Positions 7,454 through 14,952 of a stretch of DNA of 40,889 nt are shown piece by piece; the stretch's first letter is position 1; each line of letters starts with the position of its first letter. Below the pieces are notes generated by a model that had not been told where the DNA came from, did not search any database, and saw only the letters and a program-made list of their open reading frames with translations. Location of the stretch: contig PUPH01000104.1 in NCBI GenBank assembly GCA_003553085.1, positions 1 to 40,889 on the forward strand, given 5' to 3'. The DNA comes from Thermoplasmata archaeon (GTDB lineage: Archaea > Thermoplasmatota > Thermoplasmata > Halarchaeoplasmatales > Halarchaeoplasmataceae). Made by a program: the position numbers and the translations under genes.

Positions 7454-9106
7454 ATGCTTTACCATGCACCCATGCTCATGGTGATAGCCCCTCTGACTGG
7501 TGCCCTGGTACTACGTATCTCCAACAGGTTCTTACCTAAACAGATATACAAGGATCTGATCACCTTCGTCAGCCTACTGATACCGGTCTTCCTTCTCTTG
7601 GTATCTTTACCCCGATTAAGAGAGGGGGCTATGGTTTACGAGATGGGAGGATGGCCCCGACCTTATGGTATCTCCCTGGTACTAGACGGTCTTTCGTCGT
7701 TGATGGTACTGATGTTAGGCACGATCACCATATGTTCCTTCGTTTATTCTTTAGAGAAAAAGGAACTGATACCAAAGCCCGACGACTACTACTTCCTGTT
7801 CCTGTTCATGACCACTGGCTTGTACGGCGTTTTCCTCACCGGAGATATCGTAAACCGTTTTGTTTTCTTCGAGATCACCATATTGACCACCTACGTACTG
7901 ATAACTTATACTGGAACGAAGTCTTCTTTGAGGGCGAGTTACTACTATCTTGTGGTCGGTAGTGTGGCTTCGGTGATGTTCCTCACGGGCATAGGACTGC
8001 TCTACTTTTTCACAGGGTTTTTGGACATGGGTGCTTTATCCGTGGCGATCCCCGGACTATCTACGAACATAAGAAACATCATCTTTGCCTTCTTCTTGGT
8101 TGCAGTAGGAGTTAAAGTGGCTATAGTCCCTTTCCATACATGGCTGCCCGATGCCCACGTTTCCGCCCCAACTCCGATGACCGCGGTACTGGCCGGTGTT
8201 ACCGTAAAGACCGGTGCCTACATACTGTTCAAACTGTTTCAGATAGGCTTCGATACGTTGTTGATAAGATATCTTATAGTGGGCCTGGGTTTGATCACCG
8301 CCCTGAGCGCCGCGTTGGTCTCCATGAAGTACTACGACATGAAGAAGATATTGGCCTGGCTGACCATAAGTCACATGGGTGTCATAACGGCGGTGGCGGC
8401 ACTTTGGAATCCCGGTGGTGTTTCCGCCGCGATCCTATACCTCATAAATCACACACTCTACAAAACACTATTATTCCTCTCAGTGGGTGCCCTGATATAC
8501 CTCTACGGTACAGCGGATATAAGGAAGCTCTCTCTAAAAAGATCCAATGTTATCCTATCGATCGCCGGGATCATAGGTTTGCTATCCATGGCCGGTTTAC
8601 CTCCTTTCAACGGCTTCTATGGAAGGTACTTCCTCTTGGAAACGACTCGACGATATCCGATATTATACGGCTCACTTGTAGGTGTGCATTTCTTGACCGC
8701 CCTCTCGGTCTTCCGTATATTCCGTTTATCCTGTTCAGAAAGTAAAACTGATGATGAACTCACAGAGAGCATCATGGTACCCCTGGTCGTTTTGTCCGGT
8801 CTATGTTTAGTAGGGGGGTTGACGACATGGGCCTTCATGAACAATATGGTAAACCCAGCAACTTTTGCATTGATGGGAGGATACTATAGAACTGGGTTCA
8901 CCTGGCACCTGGTATATCTCAACGTGATATCCGCAGAAGGTGTGATCTTGATCCTCTCTTTGTTCGGTGCCTACTTCGTCAGTGAACATACGGTGGATCT
9001 ACGGTTGGATTGGTCTGAAGGTGTGCTTTCAGAAGTATCGCTACCTGACTCTATACGCTACATAGTGATCATGATCGCCTTACTGCTGTTGTTGAATTTT
9101 CTGTAG
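7454..9106 (+). CDS. mnhD: Mrp-type antiporter subunit D (NuoN/NuoM-like ion-translocating, MbhH-like)
   Basis: A 550-residue protein with about 14 membrane helices, related to the antiporter-like subunits of complex I. The core motifs are present: FVFFEITILTTYVLI around residue 135, FHTWLPDAHVSAPTPMTAVLAG around 225-250 with the lysine-bearing helices next to it, and FNGFYGRYFLLE near 400. It is the only NuoL/M/N-class subunit in the operon; the large N-terminal half of MnhA is missing. The start follows GGAGAGG and lies two bases after the mnhC stop. It is the last gene of the operon, and the next gene has its own TATA box. Confidence 0.94.
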   Translation: MLYHAPMLMVIAPLTGALVLRISNRFLPKQIYKDLITFVSLLIPVFLLLVSLPRLREGAMVYEMGGWPRPYGISLVLDGLSSLMVLMLGTITICSFVYSLEKKELIPKPDDYYFLFLFMTTGLYGVFLTGDIVNRFVFFEITILTTYVLITYTGTKSSLRASYYYLVVGSVASVMFLTGIGLLYFFTGFLDMGALSVAIPGLSTNIRNIIFAFFLVAVGVKVAIVPFHTWLPDAHVSAPTPMTAVLAGVTVKTGAYILFKLFQIGFDTLLIRYLIVGLGLITALSAALVSMKYYDMKKILAWLTISHMGVITAVAALWNPGGVSAAILYLINHTLYKTLLFLSVGALIYLYGTADIRKLSLKRSNVILSIAGIIGLLSMAGLPPFNGFYGRYFLLETTRRYPILYGSLVGVHFLTALSVFRIFRLSCSESKTDDELTESIMVPLVVLSGLCLVGGLTTWAFMNNMVNPATFALMGGYYRTGFTWHLVYLNVISAEGVILILSLFGAYFVSEHTVDLRLDWSEGVLSEVSLPDSIRYIVIMIALLLLLNFL

Positions 9107-9169
9107 TACACGGTTTCATACCGATCCTTCGTAAATATTAAGATGATGAGGGATATTACGATTATAACT

Positions 9170-10009
9170 ATGCATCTGGAAAAGGTGGAACCCGGAGATA
9201 AGGAAGAGATCAAAGCCATGTGTTCCCACATCTGGGATGGCAACGACTACGTACCCGAGGTATTCGACGAATGGGTGAAAGAAGAGGGGTTCTACAAGGC
9301 GATATCAAAGGAGAAGATAATCGGAGTATGCAAATACTCACGCCGCCCGGGAGGTATTCTGTGGCTGGAGGGTTTGAGGATACACCCGGATTACCAGGGA
9401 AAAGGATACGGAAGTGATGTGGCCGACCTGTTTCATCGGATAGTGATCAACAAGGAACATACCGCCCTAAGGTTCATGACCGACGTTACGAACAAAAAGA
9501 GCATTCATCTGGCTGAAAAGAGGGATTTCACAACACTCATAGAACTCTATCACCTTGAATTTCAGGGGAGAGGAAGGCCCGTAGACGGTGTTCGCCGGGA
9601 GACGGATCCGGAAGCAGTTAGAGATATGGTGTTCTCATCCCCGGAGTACCATGGATATGAGATGCTGTACATCAGTAACTGGGAGGCTAAGGAATTCACT
9701 GAAGAACTGCTGGAAGAGGAAGTTAAGGCGGGTAACTGCTACTGTTATGTGATGGAGGGAGAACTCCAGGGTGTTTTGTTTATCAACCATCACCAAGCCT
9801 ACGGCCGGGTAAGCATACCTTTCATGGCCGGAACCCAGGATGCTGTGGATATATTGATAAGGTACGCCATATGGTGGAGCGGGGATAAGGGCGACGGTTT
9901 TTTACTTCTCAAAACGCCATTCCAGGAGGTAAAAGATCGTGCGGAAAAAGCGGGTATGGAGTTGGCCGGCTTCAGGAAGGTAAAGGTATTTCAACTCGAG
10001 AATGAATAA
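9170..10009 (+). CDS. GNAT-family acetyltransferase
   Basis: Residues 1-140 form a GNAT fold with acetyl-CoA motif A written RIHPDYQGKGYGSDV. The rest, about 140 residues, looks like a second GNAT-like half in which the CoA motif is not recognisable, as in two-domain GNAT proteins. The substrate cannot be told from sequence. An ATG at 9143 is in frame, but a GTAAATATTA box at 9131-9140 would place transcription start near 9160, so the ATG at 9170 is preferred (279 residues). It slightly overlaps the frame of the next gene, which has its own promoter. Confidence 0.8.
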   Translation: MHLEKVEPGDKEEIKAMCSHIWDGNDYVPEVFDEWVKEEGFYKAISKEKIIGVCKYSRRPGGILWLEGLRIHPDYQGKGYGSDVADLFHRIVINKEHTALRFMTDVTNKKSIHLAEKRDFTTLIELYHLEFQGRGRPVDGVRRETDPEAVRDMVFSSPEYHGYEMLYISNWEAKEFTEELLEEEVKAGNCYCYVMEGELQGVLFINHHQAYGRVSIPFMAGTQDAVDILIRYAIWWSGDKGDGFLLLKTPFQEVKDRAEKAGMELAGFRKVKVFQLENE

Positions 10010-10040
10010 GCTTTATAGGCCGGTGTCAATTTTTCGTTTC

Positions 10041-10388
10041 ATGAATGAAGAAGAACTCACCTCGGATTTTATGGATGAAAGGGAGAATCTCAACGAGGTA
10101 CTCATGAAGTACGCCGGTAAGAACATCAAACGTTTTTTCAATATAGACACGAACGCATACCGGGAAGGTGCTCTTCCCGTCAAAACGAAGGAGATGCTTG
10201 GGCTCGTGGCCTCGACGGTTTTGCGATGTGACGACTGCATCGAGTATCATCTGATAAGGTGTGAGGAGGTAGGCGTGTCCGATGAGGAATTCCAGGAAGT
10301 CATGTCCATCGCCCTGGTTGTAGGCGGATCCATAACCATACCTCACCTGAGAAGGGCCTTCGCGAAATGGGATAAAAGACGATCTTGA
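10041..10388 (+). CDS. AhpD-like carboxymuconolactone-decarboxylase-family protein
   Basis: A 115-residue all-helical protein with the family's redox centre CDDCIEYHL (CxxC followed by His) and a KTKEMLGL helix before it. Members act as alkylhydroperoxidase-type disulfide reductases or related enzymes. A TATA-like GCTTTATAGG at about 10008-10017 sits 25 nt before the ATG at 10041, giving a leaderless mRNA; the open frame further upstream (10002) is therefore probably not translated. It could act with the oxidant-defence genes downstream, although it is not in their operon. Confidence 0.85.
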   Translation: MNEEELTSDFMDERENLNEVLMKYAGKNIKRFFNIDTNAYREGALPVKTKEMLGLVASTVLRCDDCIEYHLIRCEEVGVSDEEFQEVMSIALVVGGSITIPHLRRAFAKWDKRRS

Positions 10389-10636
10389 ATACACAGAACA
10401 ACCCAAAACGGACCCTATATCGCAATGACAGGATATGGCCTGCCTGCCGCACCTGGGACATCTTTCCATATCACATCCGATGTGTTGGTAATTGTTCTCT
10501 TTGGCACCGCAGTCGCCGCATCCATAGTTGAACGTGGATTTAACCCTCTCGAGAACGGTGCCGTCCCATACTCAAAGTGGGAAAACTCAAAACCGTCAGT
10601 TTCCGACATCTCCTTTCCGCAATCGCATTTTACCAT
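10389..10636 (-). pseudogene. Frameshifted zinc-ribbon gene
   Basis: The ATG at 10636 has a good ribosome site (GAGAGGTGA, 5 nt spacing) and begins MVKCDCGKEMSETDGFEF. Around 10560 the continuation in that frame becomes compositionally unlike a protein and ends at 10415. One frame over, the sequence reads cysteine-rich: YGCGDCGAKE, then CPRCGRQ, then SCHCD. A single missing base in the TATGGGACGG run (on the minus strand) would join the two halves into one Cys-rich zinc-binding protein. The shifted frame has no stop before it enters the AhpD gene on the other strand, so the true 3' end is uncertain and a second lesion is possible. It is either a pseudogene or a sequencing error. Confidence 0.5.
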
Positions 10637-10680
10637 TGAATCACCTCTCAAAGGGTTAGGTCTTCTGACATATCTAATCC

Positions 10681-10717
10681 AAAATAGTCTATTTTGAAAT
10701 AGTCTATTCTAAAATAG
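10681..10717. promoter_or_regulatory. Tandem AT-rich palindromes in the divergent promoter region
   Basis: A perfect 15-bp palindrome AAAATAGTCTATTTT (10681-10695) is followed by AATAGTCTATT (10698-10708), centred 15 bp away, and then a half-site AAAATAG (10711-10717). They lie upstream of the minus-strand zinc-ribbon gene and of the ATPase remnant. Spaced tandem palindromes suggest an operator for a dimeric regulator; which gene it served is inferred. Confidence 0.45.
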
Positions 10718-10753
10718 AAAGGTGTGTTTGTCACGGATGCATAGAATGAACTC

Positions 10754-10921
10754 GTGAGAAGGGCGGTCTATCGTTCTCTAAAAGAAAAAAGCCGTTCCGT
10801 GAGATGGCATGAGGATTGTACCGAAAAATTCTACATCTTTTCCAGATCCGGATTCACCGACGAACTGAAGAAGATGGAAGACGTGATCCTTCACGACCTT
10901 AGCTTTCTTGCCACAGGATGA
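10754..10921 (+). pseudogene. C-terminal remnant of an archaeal AAA ATPase (DUF234/DUF4143 type)
   Basis: An open stretch of 55 codons ending at a TGA reads ...EKFYIFSRSGFTDELKKM...VILHDLSF. This matches the C-terminal end of archaeal selfish-type ATPases, in which a YxxFSxSGFTxEL strand-helix closes the nuclease-like domain. Nothing of the ATP-binding core is left upstream, and the tandem palindromes begin only about 35 bp before it. The GTG at its beginning is probably not a real start. It is treated as debris of a lost ATPase gene, one of three such traces in this window. Confidence 0.6.
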
Positions 10922-10939
10922 ACCGATATCCGGGGCCGA

Positions 10940-11641
10940 TCAACAAACGGTCAATTTCCCGTTGTAATACAGTCGCCCTTTTTCGTAGGAAAATCGTATG
11001 GGACGGACTTCGACGCCCGCATCCACCGCTTCCCTGAAGGCCGCTGCGAAGTCAGGGTCCCTTTCTTCATAAGGTGAAAAACACTCTGCACTCGAACGGA
11101 AGACAAGTATCAGCAAGCCCGCCCTGTGGCCCTCTTCGACAGCATTTATCAGTTCCCGTACGTGTCTGGTTCCCCTGGTCGTAGGCGCATCCGGGAACAG
11201 TGCCCTGCCGCCCATAGCCAGTGTACATCCTTTGACCTCGACCCACAGTTCACATACTTCCGTATCATTGAAAAAATCTATCCTACTGTCACCGAGTTTC
11301 TTCTCTCCCTGCCAGCCATCCGTTATACCGAAAGGATCTATCTTCTCGTTCTCCAAAACCCAGCGAGCTATCTGGGGATGGAAACCCGAGTTGACCAGCA
11401 CCCACTCATCCTCGTATCTTGCGGCGATCAGGTCCCATGATGTTTTTCTGTTAGGGCGGGATGCCTTTGCCAATAGAACTCTATTACCGGGATACAGTAA
11501 TTCCTCCAATCTTCCCGGGTCCCTAACGTGGACTTTTGAATCCTCACCATGGATATCAACGATACCCAAGAAGCGGTTCTTCCGCTCTACGAAGGTCCCT
11601 TCAGCGTCGATGGGGATGTCCATCACCTTAACGGGTGTCAC
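10940..11641 (-). CDS. sfsA: SfsA family DNA-binding/nuclease-like protein
   Basis: This matches SfsA (sugar fermentation stimulation protein A): an N-terminal OB-like part with RKNRFLGIVDI and HVRDPGRLEELLYPGN, then a nuclease-like domain with WVEVKGCTL, FPDAPTTRG and HVREL. These are the conserved SfsA motifs, including the acidic-Lys pair of a PD-(D/E)XK-like fold. The function in archaea is unclear. The frame is open much further upstream into the Lrp gene. The GTG at 11641 overlaps the Lrp stop (GTGA); ATG codons at 11671 and 11623 are alternatives, the latter giving the usual E. coli-like N terminus of about 227 residues. It is co-transcribed with the Lrp regulator. Confidence 0.88.
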   Translation of the reverse strand: MTPVKVMDIPIDAEGTFVERKNRFLGIVDIHGEDSKVHVRDPGRLEELLYPGNRVLLAKASRPNRKTSWDLIAARYEDEWVLVNSGFHPQIARWVLENEKIDPFGITDGWQGEKKLGDSRIDFFNDTEVCELWVEVKGCTLAMGGRALFPDAPTTRGTRHVRELINAVEEGHRAGLLILVFRSSAECFSPYEERDPDFAAAFREAVDAGVEVRPIRFSYEKGRLYYNGKLTVC

Positions 11642-12069
11642 TTCATCTTCTTCAGGATTATGGCAGGACATATCCGCTTCACTCCCTCGATAGTACACAC
11701 CTTTTCTTGTACAAATTCGGAAAGCTCGGCATCGCCTTGGGTCCATACTTCCGCCATGATCATGTGGTCTCCAGTGGATTTTGCCACCCATCTTACTTCC
11801 TCGAACTCACCCAATGCTCTAACTGCGTCTAGGAAGAACTCGGGGTCAGTGTCTAAACCAAGAAGAGTGACACATCTATACCCGATCTTGGCGGGATCGA
11901 TGTCGATGGTGTAGCCCCGGATGACCCCCTCCGATTCTAAGCGCTGTACCCTCTTACGAACAGTACCTTCACTGACATCTAACTCATGAGCTATCTCTGT
12001 AAATGGTGTACGTGCATCCTTAAGCAGTATGTCGATTATCTTCCTGTCTTTTCTGTCTATTTTAGGCAT
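11638..12069 (-). CDS. Lrp/AsnC family transcriptional regulator
   Basis: A 143-residue protein: an N-terminal winged helix-turn-helix (DRKDRKIIDILLKDAR, then a recognition helix SEGTVRKRVQRLE) and a C-terminal RAM/AsnC effector domain (residues about 65-140). Four Met codons cluster at the start; the ATG at 12069 is chosen because the CATATAT element at 12093-12099 lies 26 nt upstream, giving a leaderless mRNA. An 11-bp sequence just downstream of this TATA box is repeated in inverted form at the divergent redox-cassette promoter, so autoregulation plus control of that cassette is likely. It overlaps sfsA. The ligand is unknown. Confidence 0.9.
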   Translation of the reverse strand: MPKIDRKDRKIIDILLKDARTPFTEIAHELDVSEGTVRKRVQRLESEGVIRGYTIDIDPAKIGYRCVTLLGLDTDPEFFLDAVRALGEFEEVRWVAKSTGDHMIMAEVWTQGDAELSEFVQEKVCTIEGVKRICPAIILKKMK

Positions 12070-12081
12070 ATTCATCATCAA

Positions 12082-12161
12082 TTTAACGATATATGCAGCA
12101 ACTGATACGAACTTCGAACAAAAAGTTAATATACTTCGTAGTATTTAAGGATATCGTTAAA
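12082..12161. promoter_or_regulatory. Divergent promoter with mirrored 11-bp sites
   Basis: TTTAACGATAT at 12082-12092 and its exact reverse complement ATATCGTTAAA at 12151-12161 flank this region. Each site sits just downstream of a TATA-like box for its own gene: CATATAT read on the minus strand for the Lrp gene, and GTATTTAAG at 12141-12149 for the redox cassette. Both therefore cover the transcription start regions, a typical place for repressor binding. The symmetry is seen directly; the Lrp protein as the binder is inference. Confidence 0.6.
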
Positions 12162-12173
12162 CAAGGTGTTTAT

Positions 12174-12311
12174 ATGGATCGGGTAAAAAACCTACAGTTA
12201 AAGACCACCGAAAAAGTAATGAAGCACGAGAGTGATAACGATAGGTGGGATGGTATAACTGATGCGGAAGTGTTACACAAATGTAAACATACTCTAAGGA
12301 GGACTGAATGA
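12174..12311 (+). CDS. Small charged protein leading the redox cassette
   Basis: A 45-residue, strongly charged ORF (begins MDRVKNLQLK; ends HTLRRTE) with one Cys and several His/Asp residues. The ATG lies 25-30 nt after the TATA box GTATTTAAG, as expected for a leaderless first gene, and its stop is one base before the ferritin-like gene's start codon, which also has GGAGGA upstream inside this ORF. The frame is open further upstream but that part crosses the promoter. It has no recognisable domain. It could be a true small protein or a leader peptide; coding is supported by position rather than by homology. Confidence 0.5.
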   Translation: MDRVKNLQLKTTEKVMKHESDNDRWDGITDAEVLHKCKHTLRRTE

Positions 12312-12312
12312 T

Positions 12313-12813
12313 ATGGATATAAAAAATATGGGATTCGAAGAACTGCTGGAGGGCGCTGCAAAAGCAGAAGAGAACAGCAGAGAAGTGTACGACTATCTGG
12401 CGAACAGATCAAAGAACTTTGTAGTCAGCGACAGGTTCAAGTTCCTTGCGGATGAAGAACAAAAACACGAAGATTTCATCAGACAGCTGTATAAAAAGAT
12501 AACAAAAGGAGAGGAGTTGAAGCTCGACGAGGAAACCCCCCTACCGATACCTTTCATAAAGTACGATGATGACAGCGATGAATCTGAGATAATCGAACAG
12601 GCCATGGGTGCGGAGATCGCCGCCAGGGATTTCTACAAACAGATGGCATCCAAAGCAAAAGAAGAAGGAAGGGAGGACGAAGTGGTCGAAACCATGAATT
12701 ACTTGGCAGGCATGGAGCAGAATCACTATGCCATATTAGAGTCCGAACTGGACAGGATCAAGGATTTCGAACAGTTCGACGAGTACTTCCCCGGTATGCA
12801 CATAGGACCATAG
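12313..12813 (+). CDS. Ferritin-like/rubrerythrin-family diiron protein
   Basis: A 166-residue four-helix-bundle protein with repeated diiron motifs: E in the first helix ([12 protein letters not shown]), EEQKHEDF in the second, E in the third ([11 protein letters not shown]) and EQNHYAIL in the fourth. This is the COG1633 type without a rubredoxin tail. Such proteins reduce peroxide or store iron; here a free-standing rubredoxin gene follows 11 bp later and may supply electrons. It lies in the oxygen-defence cassette. Confidence 0.85.
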   Translation: MDIKNMGFEELLEGAAKAEENSREVYDYLANRSKNFVVSDRFKFLADEEQKHEDFIRQLYKKITKGEELKLDEETPLPIPFIKYDDDSDESEIIEQAMGAEIAARDFYKQMASKAKEEGREDEVVETMNYLAGMEQNHYAILESELDRIKDFEQFDEYFPGMHIGP

Positions 12814-12824
12814 GAGATGATAAG

Positions 12825-12986
12825 ATGGCAAAATGGGAATGTATTGTATGTGGATATATATACGACGAAGACAAAGGCGATGAAGAGAACGGTATAGACC
12901 CTGGAACGAAATTCGAGGATCTGCCCGATGATTGGGTGTGCCCGTTGTGCGGAGCACCGAAGGACCAGTTCGAGAAGGTCGAATGA
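12825..12986 (+). CDS. Rubredoxin
   Basis: A 53-residue rubredoxin with the two iron-binding knuckles CIVCGY near residue 6 and CPLCGAP near residue 39, and the usual intervening [16 protein letters not shown]. It carries single electrons to rubrerythrins, superoxide reductases and similar proteins in anaerobes. The ATG at 12825 follows GGAGATGA. No rubredoxin reductase gene is seen in this cassette. The identification is certain. Confidence 0.97.
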   Translation: MAKWECIVCGYIYDEDKGDEENGIDPGTKFEDLPDDWVCPLCGAPKDQFEKVE

Positions 12987-12996
12987 AGGAGTACAT

Positions 12997-13455
12997 ATGA
13001 CTGAAGAAGTTAAGGTCGGAGATCAAGGGAAAGATTTCGTTCTTGAATCACATACGGGAGAAAAGGTCGCACTCTCGGAACACAGAGGAAAGAAAGTCCT
13101 GCTGTCGTTTCATCCCCTGGCTTGGACCAAGATATGCGGCGACCAGATGAAGTCCTTGGAGGAGAACAAAGAAAGGTTCGATGAGCTGGATGCCGTCGCA
13201 TTCGGCATAAGCGTGGATACCGTACCTTCCAAAAAAGCCTGGGCAGAGGAATTAGGTATAGAGAACACTCAACTCTTGTGTGACTTCTGGCCCCACGGCA
13301 AGATGATAAAAGACTACGGCCTTTTCAGGGATGAGGACGGTTTTTCCCAGAGAGCGAACATCATCATCGACGAAGAAGGTAAGATGATCTTCAAAAAAGT
13401 GTATCCTATAAGGGAATTACCCGACATAGAAGAGATAATTGAGGAAATGAGGTGA
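12997..13455 (+). CDS. Peroxiredoxin (AhpC/TSA family)
   Basis: A 152-residue thioredoxin-fold peroxidase with peroxidatic Cys47 in PLAWTKICGDQM, a possible resolving Cys95 in LLCDFWPHG and the conserved Arg119 (SQRANIIID). The usual Thr-x-x-Cys context is kept (TKIC), although the residue after Cys is Gly rather than the common Thr/Ser. The ATG at 12997 with GGAG upstream is chosen; a longer frame would start inside rubredoxin. It detoxifies hydroperoxides using electrons from a thioredoxin- or rubredoxin-like donor. It overlaps the next gene's ribosome site. Confidence 0.9.
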   Translation: MTEEVKVGDQGKDFVLESHTGEKVALSEHRGKKVLLSFHPLAWTKICGDQMKSLEENKERFDELDAVAFGISVDTVPSKKAWAEELGIENTQLLCDFWPHGKMIKDYGLFRDEDGFSQRANIIIDEEGKMIFKKVYPIRELPDIEEIIEEMR

Positions 13456-13460
13456 ATAAA

Positions 13461-13844
13461 ATGGAAGAGATGTACCAGAAAGATGATTGGAAGACCGAAA
13501 AGCACGTACCGGTGATAGAGATAAAGGGCGAAGCGAAGAAAGACGAACGTATCAAAGTGATGGCGTCAGTGGGAAAGGAGATCGGACATCCCAATACCAC
13601 GGAGCATCACATCGAGTGGATAGAGCTGTATTTCCATCCGGAGGGGGAAAAATATCCCTACGAGATCGGAAGGTACACGTTCAAAGCTCATGGAGCATCG
13701 GTCAAAGGTGCTGATACGAGCACGGTATACAGCGAACCGTTGATCAAGGCAGTATTCAAAACAGGAAAACCGGGAAAATTGATAGCGAATTCATACTGCA
13801 ACATCCACGGACTGTGGAGTAACGAAATAGACATAGAATTGTAA
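13461..13844 (+). CDS. sor: Superoxide reductase (neelaredoxin type)
   Basis: A 127-residue 1Fe superoxide reductase: the TEKHVPVI motif supplies Glu13, Lys14 and His15; [10 protein letters not shown] gives the two further histidines; SYCNIHGLW gives the cysteine and last histidine of the Fe(His4Cys) centre. No N-terminal desulforedoxin domain is present. It reduces superoxide to peroxide with electrons from rubredoxin, leaving the peroxide for the flanking peroxiredoxins and rubrerythrin. GAGGTGA lies 5 nt before the chosen ATG; an upstream GTG would add three residues. Confidence 0.95.
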   Translation: MEEMYQKDDWKTEKHVPVIEIKGEAKKDERIKVMASVGKEIGHPNTTEHHIEWIELYFHPEGEKYPYEIGRYTFKAHGASVKGADTSTVYSEPLIKAVFKTGKPGKLIANSYCNIHGLWSNEIDIEL

Positions 13845-13860
13845 TATAGAGGTGAAATAT

Positions 13861-14520
13861 ATGGAAGAAAAAAAGATGCCTTTGATAGGGGACAAGTTCC
13901 CTGAGATGAAGGTACAGACGACGAAAGGGACGAAGCAACTACCGAAGGAATACGAAGGTCAGTGGTTCTTACTGTTCTCACACCCGGCTGATTTTACACC
14001 GGTATGCACAACAGAATTCTACGCATTCCAGACCAGGTACGACAAGTTCAGAGAATTGGACACGGAGCTCATCGGATTGAGCGTAGATCAGGTGTTCAGT
14101 CACCTGAAATGGGAAGAGTGGATTGAGGAGAACCTGGGAGAAGAGATCGAGTTCCCGATAATCGCCGACGGTATGGGTCATGTAGCCAACCGGTTGGGAC
14201 TGATACACGGGGGCCCCGCATCTACAACGGTCAGGGCGGTGTTCATAGTTGATCCCAAATCAACTATCAGAGCGATACTTTACTATCCCGCCGAACTCGG
14301 TAGGAACATGGACGAGTTCCTGAGGATGATCAGAGGATTCCAGAAAGCCGATAAAGAAGGTGTAGCCATACCGGCTAACTGGCCTGAGAACGAACTGATC
14401 AAGGACAGGGTAATAATGCCTCCAGCAAATAGCACCGAAATGCTCAAGAAGCGCCGGAAACAGGAAGAAGACGGCGAGATCGAGTGTTACGACTGGTGGC
14501 TGTGCCATCGGAAACCCTGA
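13861..14520 (+). CDS. Peroxiredoxin, archaeal Prx6-like
   Basis: A 219-residue peroxiredoxin with [13 protein letters not shown] (peroxidatic Cys49), conserved Arg in [11 protein letters not shown], and C-terminal Cys209 and Cys215 in [12 protein letters not shown]. This three-cysteine arrangement closely matches Aeropyrum pernix thioredoxin peroxidase. It reduces hydrogen peroxide and alkyl peroxides. GAGGTGAAATAT places the ATG at 13861. It is the second peroxiredoxin of the cassette and is followed by a T-rich stretch, so part of the transcripts may end here. Confidence 0.93.
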   Translation: MEEKKMPLIGDKFPEMKVQTTKGTKQLPKEYEGQWFLLFSHPADFTPVCTTEFYAFQTRYDKFRELDTELIGLSVDQVFSHLKWEEWIEENLGEEIEFPIIADGMGHVANRLGLIHGGPASTTVRAVFIVDPKSTIRAILYYPAELGRNMDEFLRMIRGFQKADKEGVAIPANWPENELIKDRVIMPPANSTEMLKKRRKQEEDGEIECYDWWLCHRKP

Positions 14521-14545
14521 AAACCCTCTTTCTTTTTATTTATGA
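14521..14545 (+). terminator. T-rich stretch and possible internal promoter
   Basis: CCCTCTTTCTTTTTATTTATGA follows the Prx stop codon. It could end transcription from the cassette promoter, and its TTTATTTATGA part lies about 20-25 nt before the next ATG and could be a TATA box for a second unit (desulfoferrodoxin, rubrerythrin, ferritin). The two readings are compatible. Confidence 0.4.
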
Positions 14546-14557
14546 TGAGGTGGATAG

Positions 14558-14941
14558 ATGACAAAATTGTTACAGGTGTATCGGTGTGATGTCTGCGGTA
14601 ACGTAGTCGAGGTCCTTCATACCGGCATCGGAACCCTGGTGTGCTGCGGTCAGCCCATGGAGCTGGAGGAAGAAAAAAGAGAAGAAGAGGGTACGGAAAA
14701 ACACCTACCAGTGGTAGAGTCCACTGAAGAAGGGATAAAGATCAACGTCGGTTCCGTTCCTCATCCCATGGAAGACAAGCACCACCTAGAGTGGATCGAA
14801 GTGATAACTAGGAAGAACGAAAGGACCTATAGAACATTTTTATCACCGGGTGATACACCTGAAGTTGTGTTCCCGGTGAGCGAGAAGGACGTCCTCTTCG
14901 TTAGGACGTATTGTAATATACACGGATTATGGAAATATTAG
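14558..14941 (+). CDS. dfx: Desulfoferrodoxin (2Fe superoxide reductase)
   Basis: A 127-residue protein with an N-terminal desulforedoxin domain (CDVC...CCGQPM) and a superoxide-reductase domain with EKHLPVV, HHLEWIEV and TYCNIHGLW. It therefore has two iron centres. A second superoxide reductase in the same cassette, beside the one-iron type at 13461-13844, is unusual. GAGGTGG gives the start. Its 3' end abuts the rubrerythrin gene. Confidence 0.95.
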   Translation: MTKLLQVYRCDVCGNVVEVLHTGIGTLVCCGQPMELEEEKREEEGTEKHLPVVESTEEGIKINVGSVPHPMEDKHHLEWIEVITRKNERTYRTFLSPGDTPEVVFPVSEKDVLFVRTYCNIHGLWKY

Positions 14942-14952
14942 GAGTGATATAT

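Noticed and set aside
8140-8745. 201-codon alternative plus-strand frame inside mnhD
   Set aside because: Arg/His/Pro-rich shadow of a membrane protein; mnhD motifs run through without a break.
10415-10651. The 78-codon minus-strand frame as an intact gene
   Set aside because: Only its first part looks like protein; the cysteine motifs continue in another frame, so it is treated as frameshifted.
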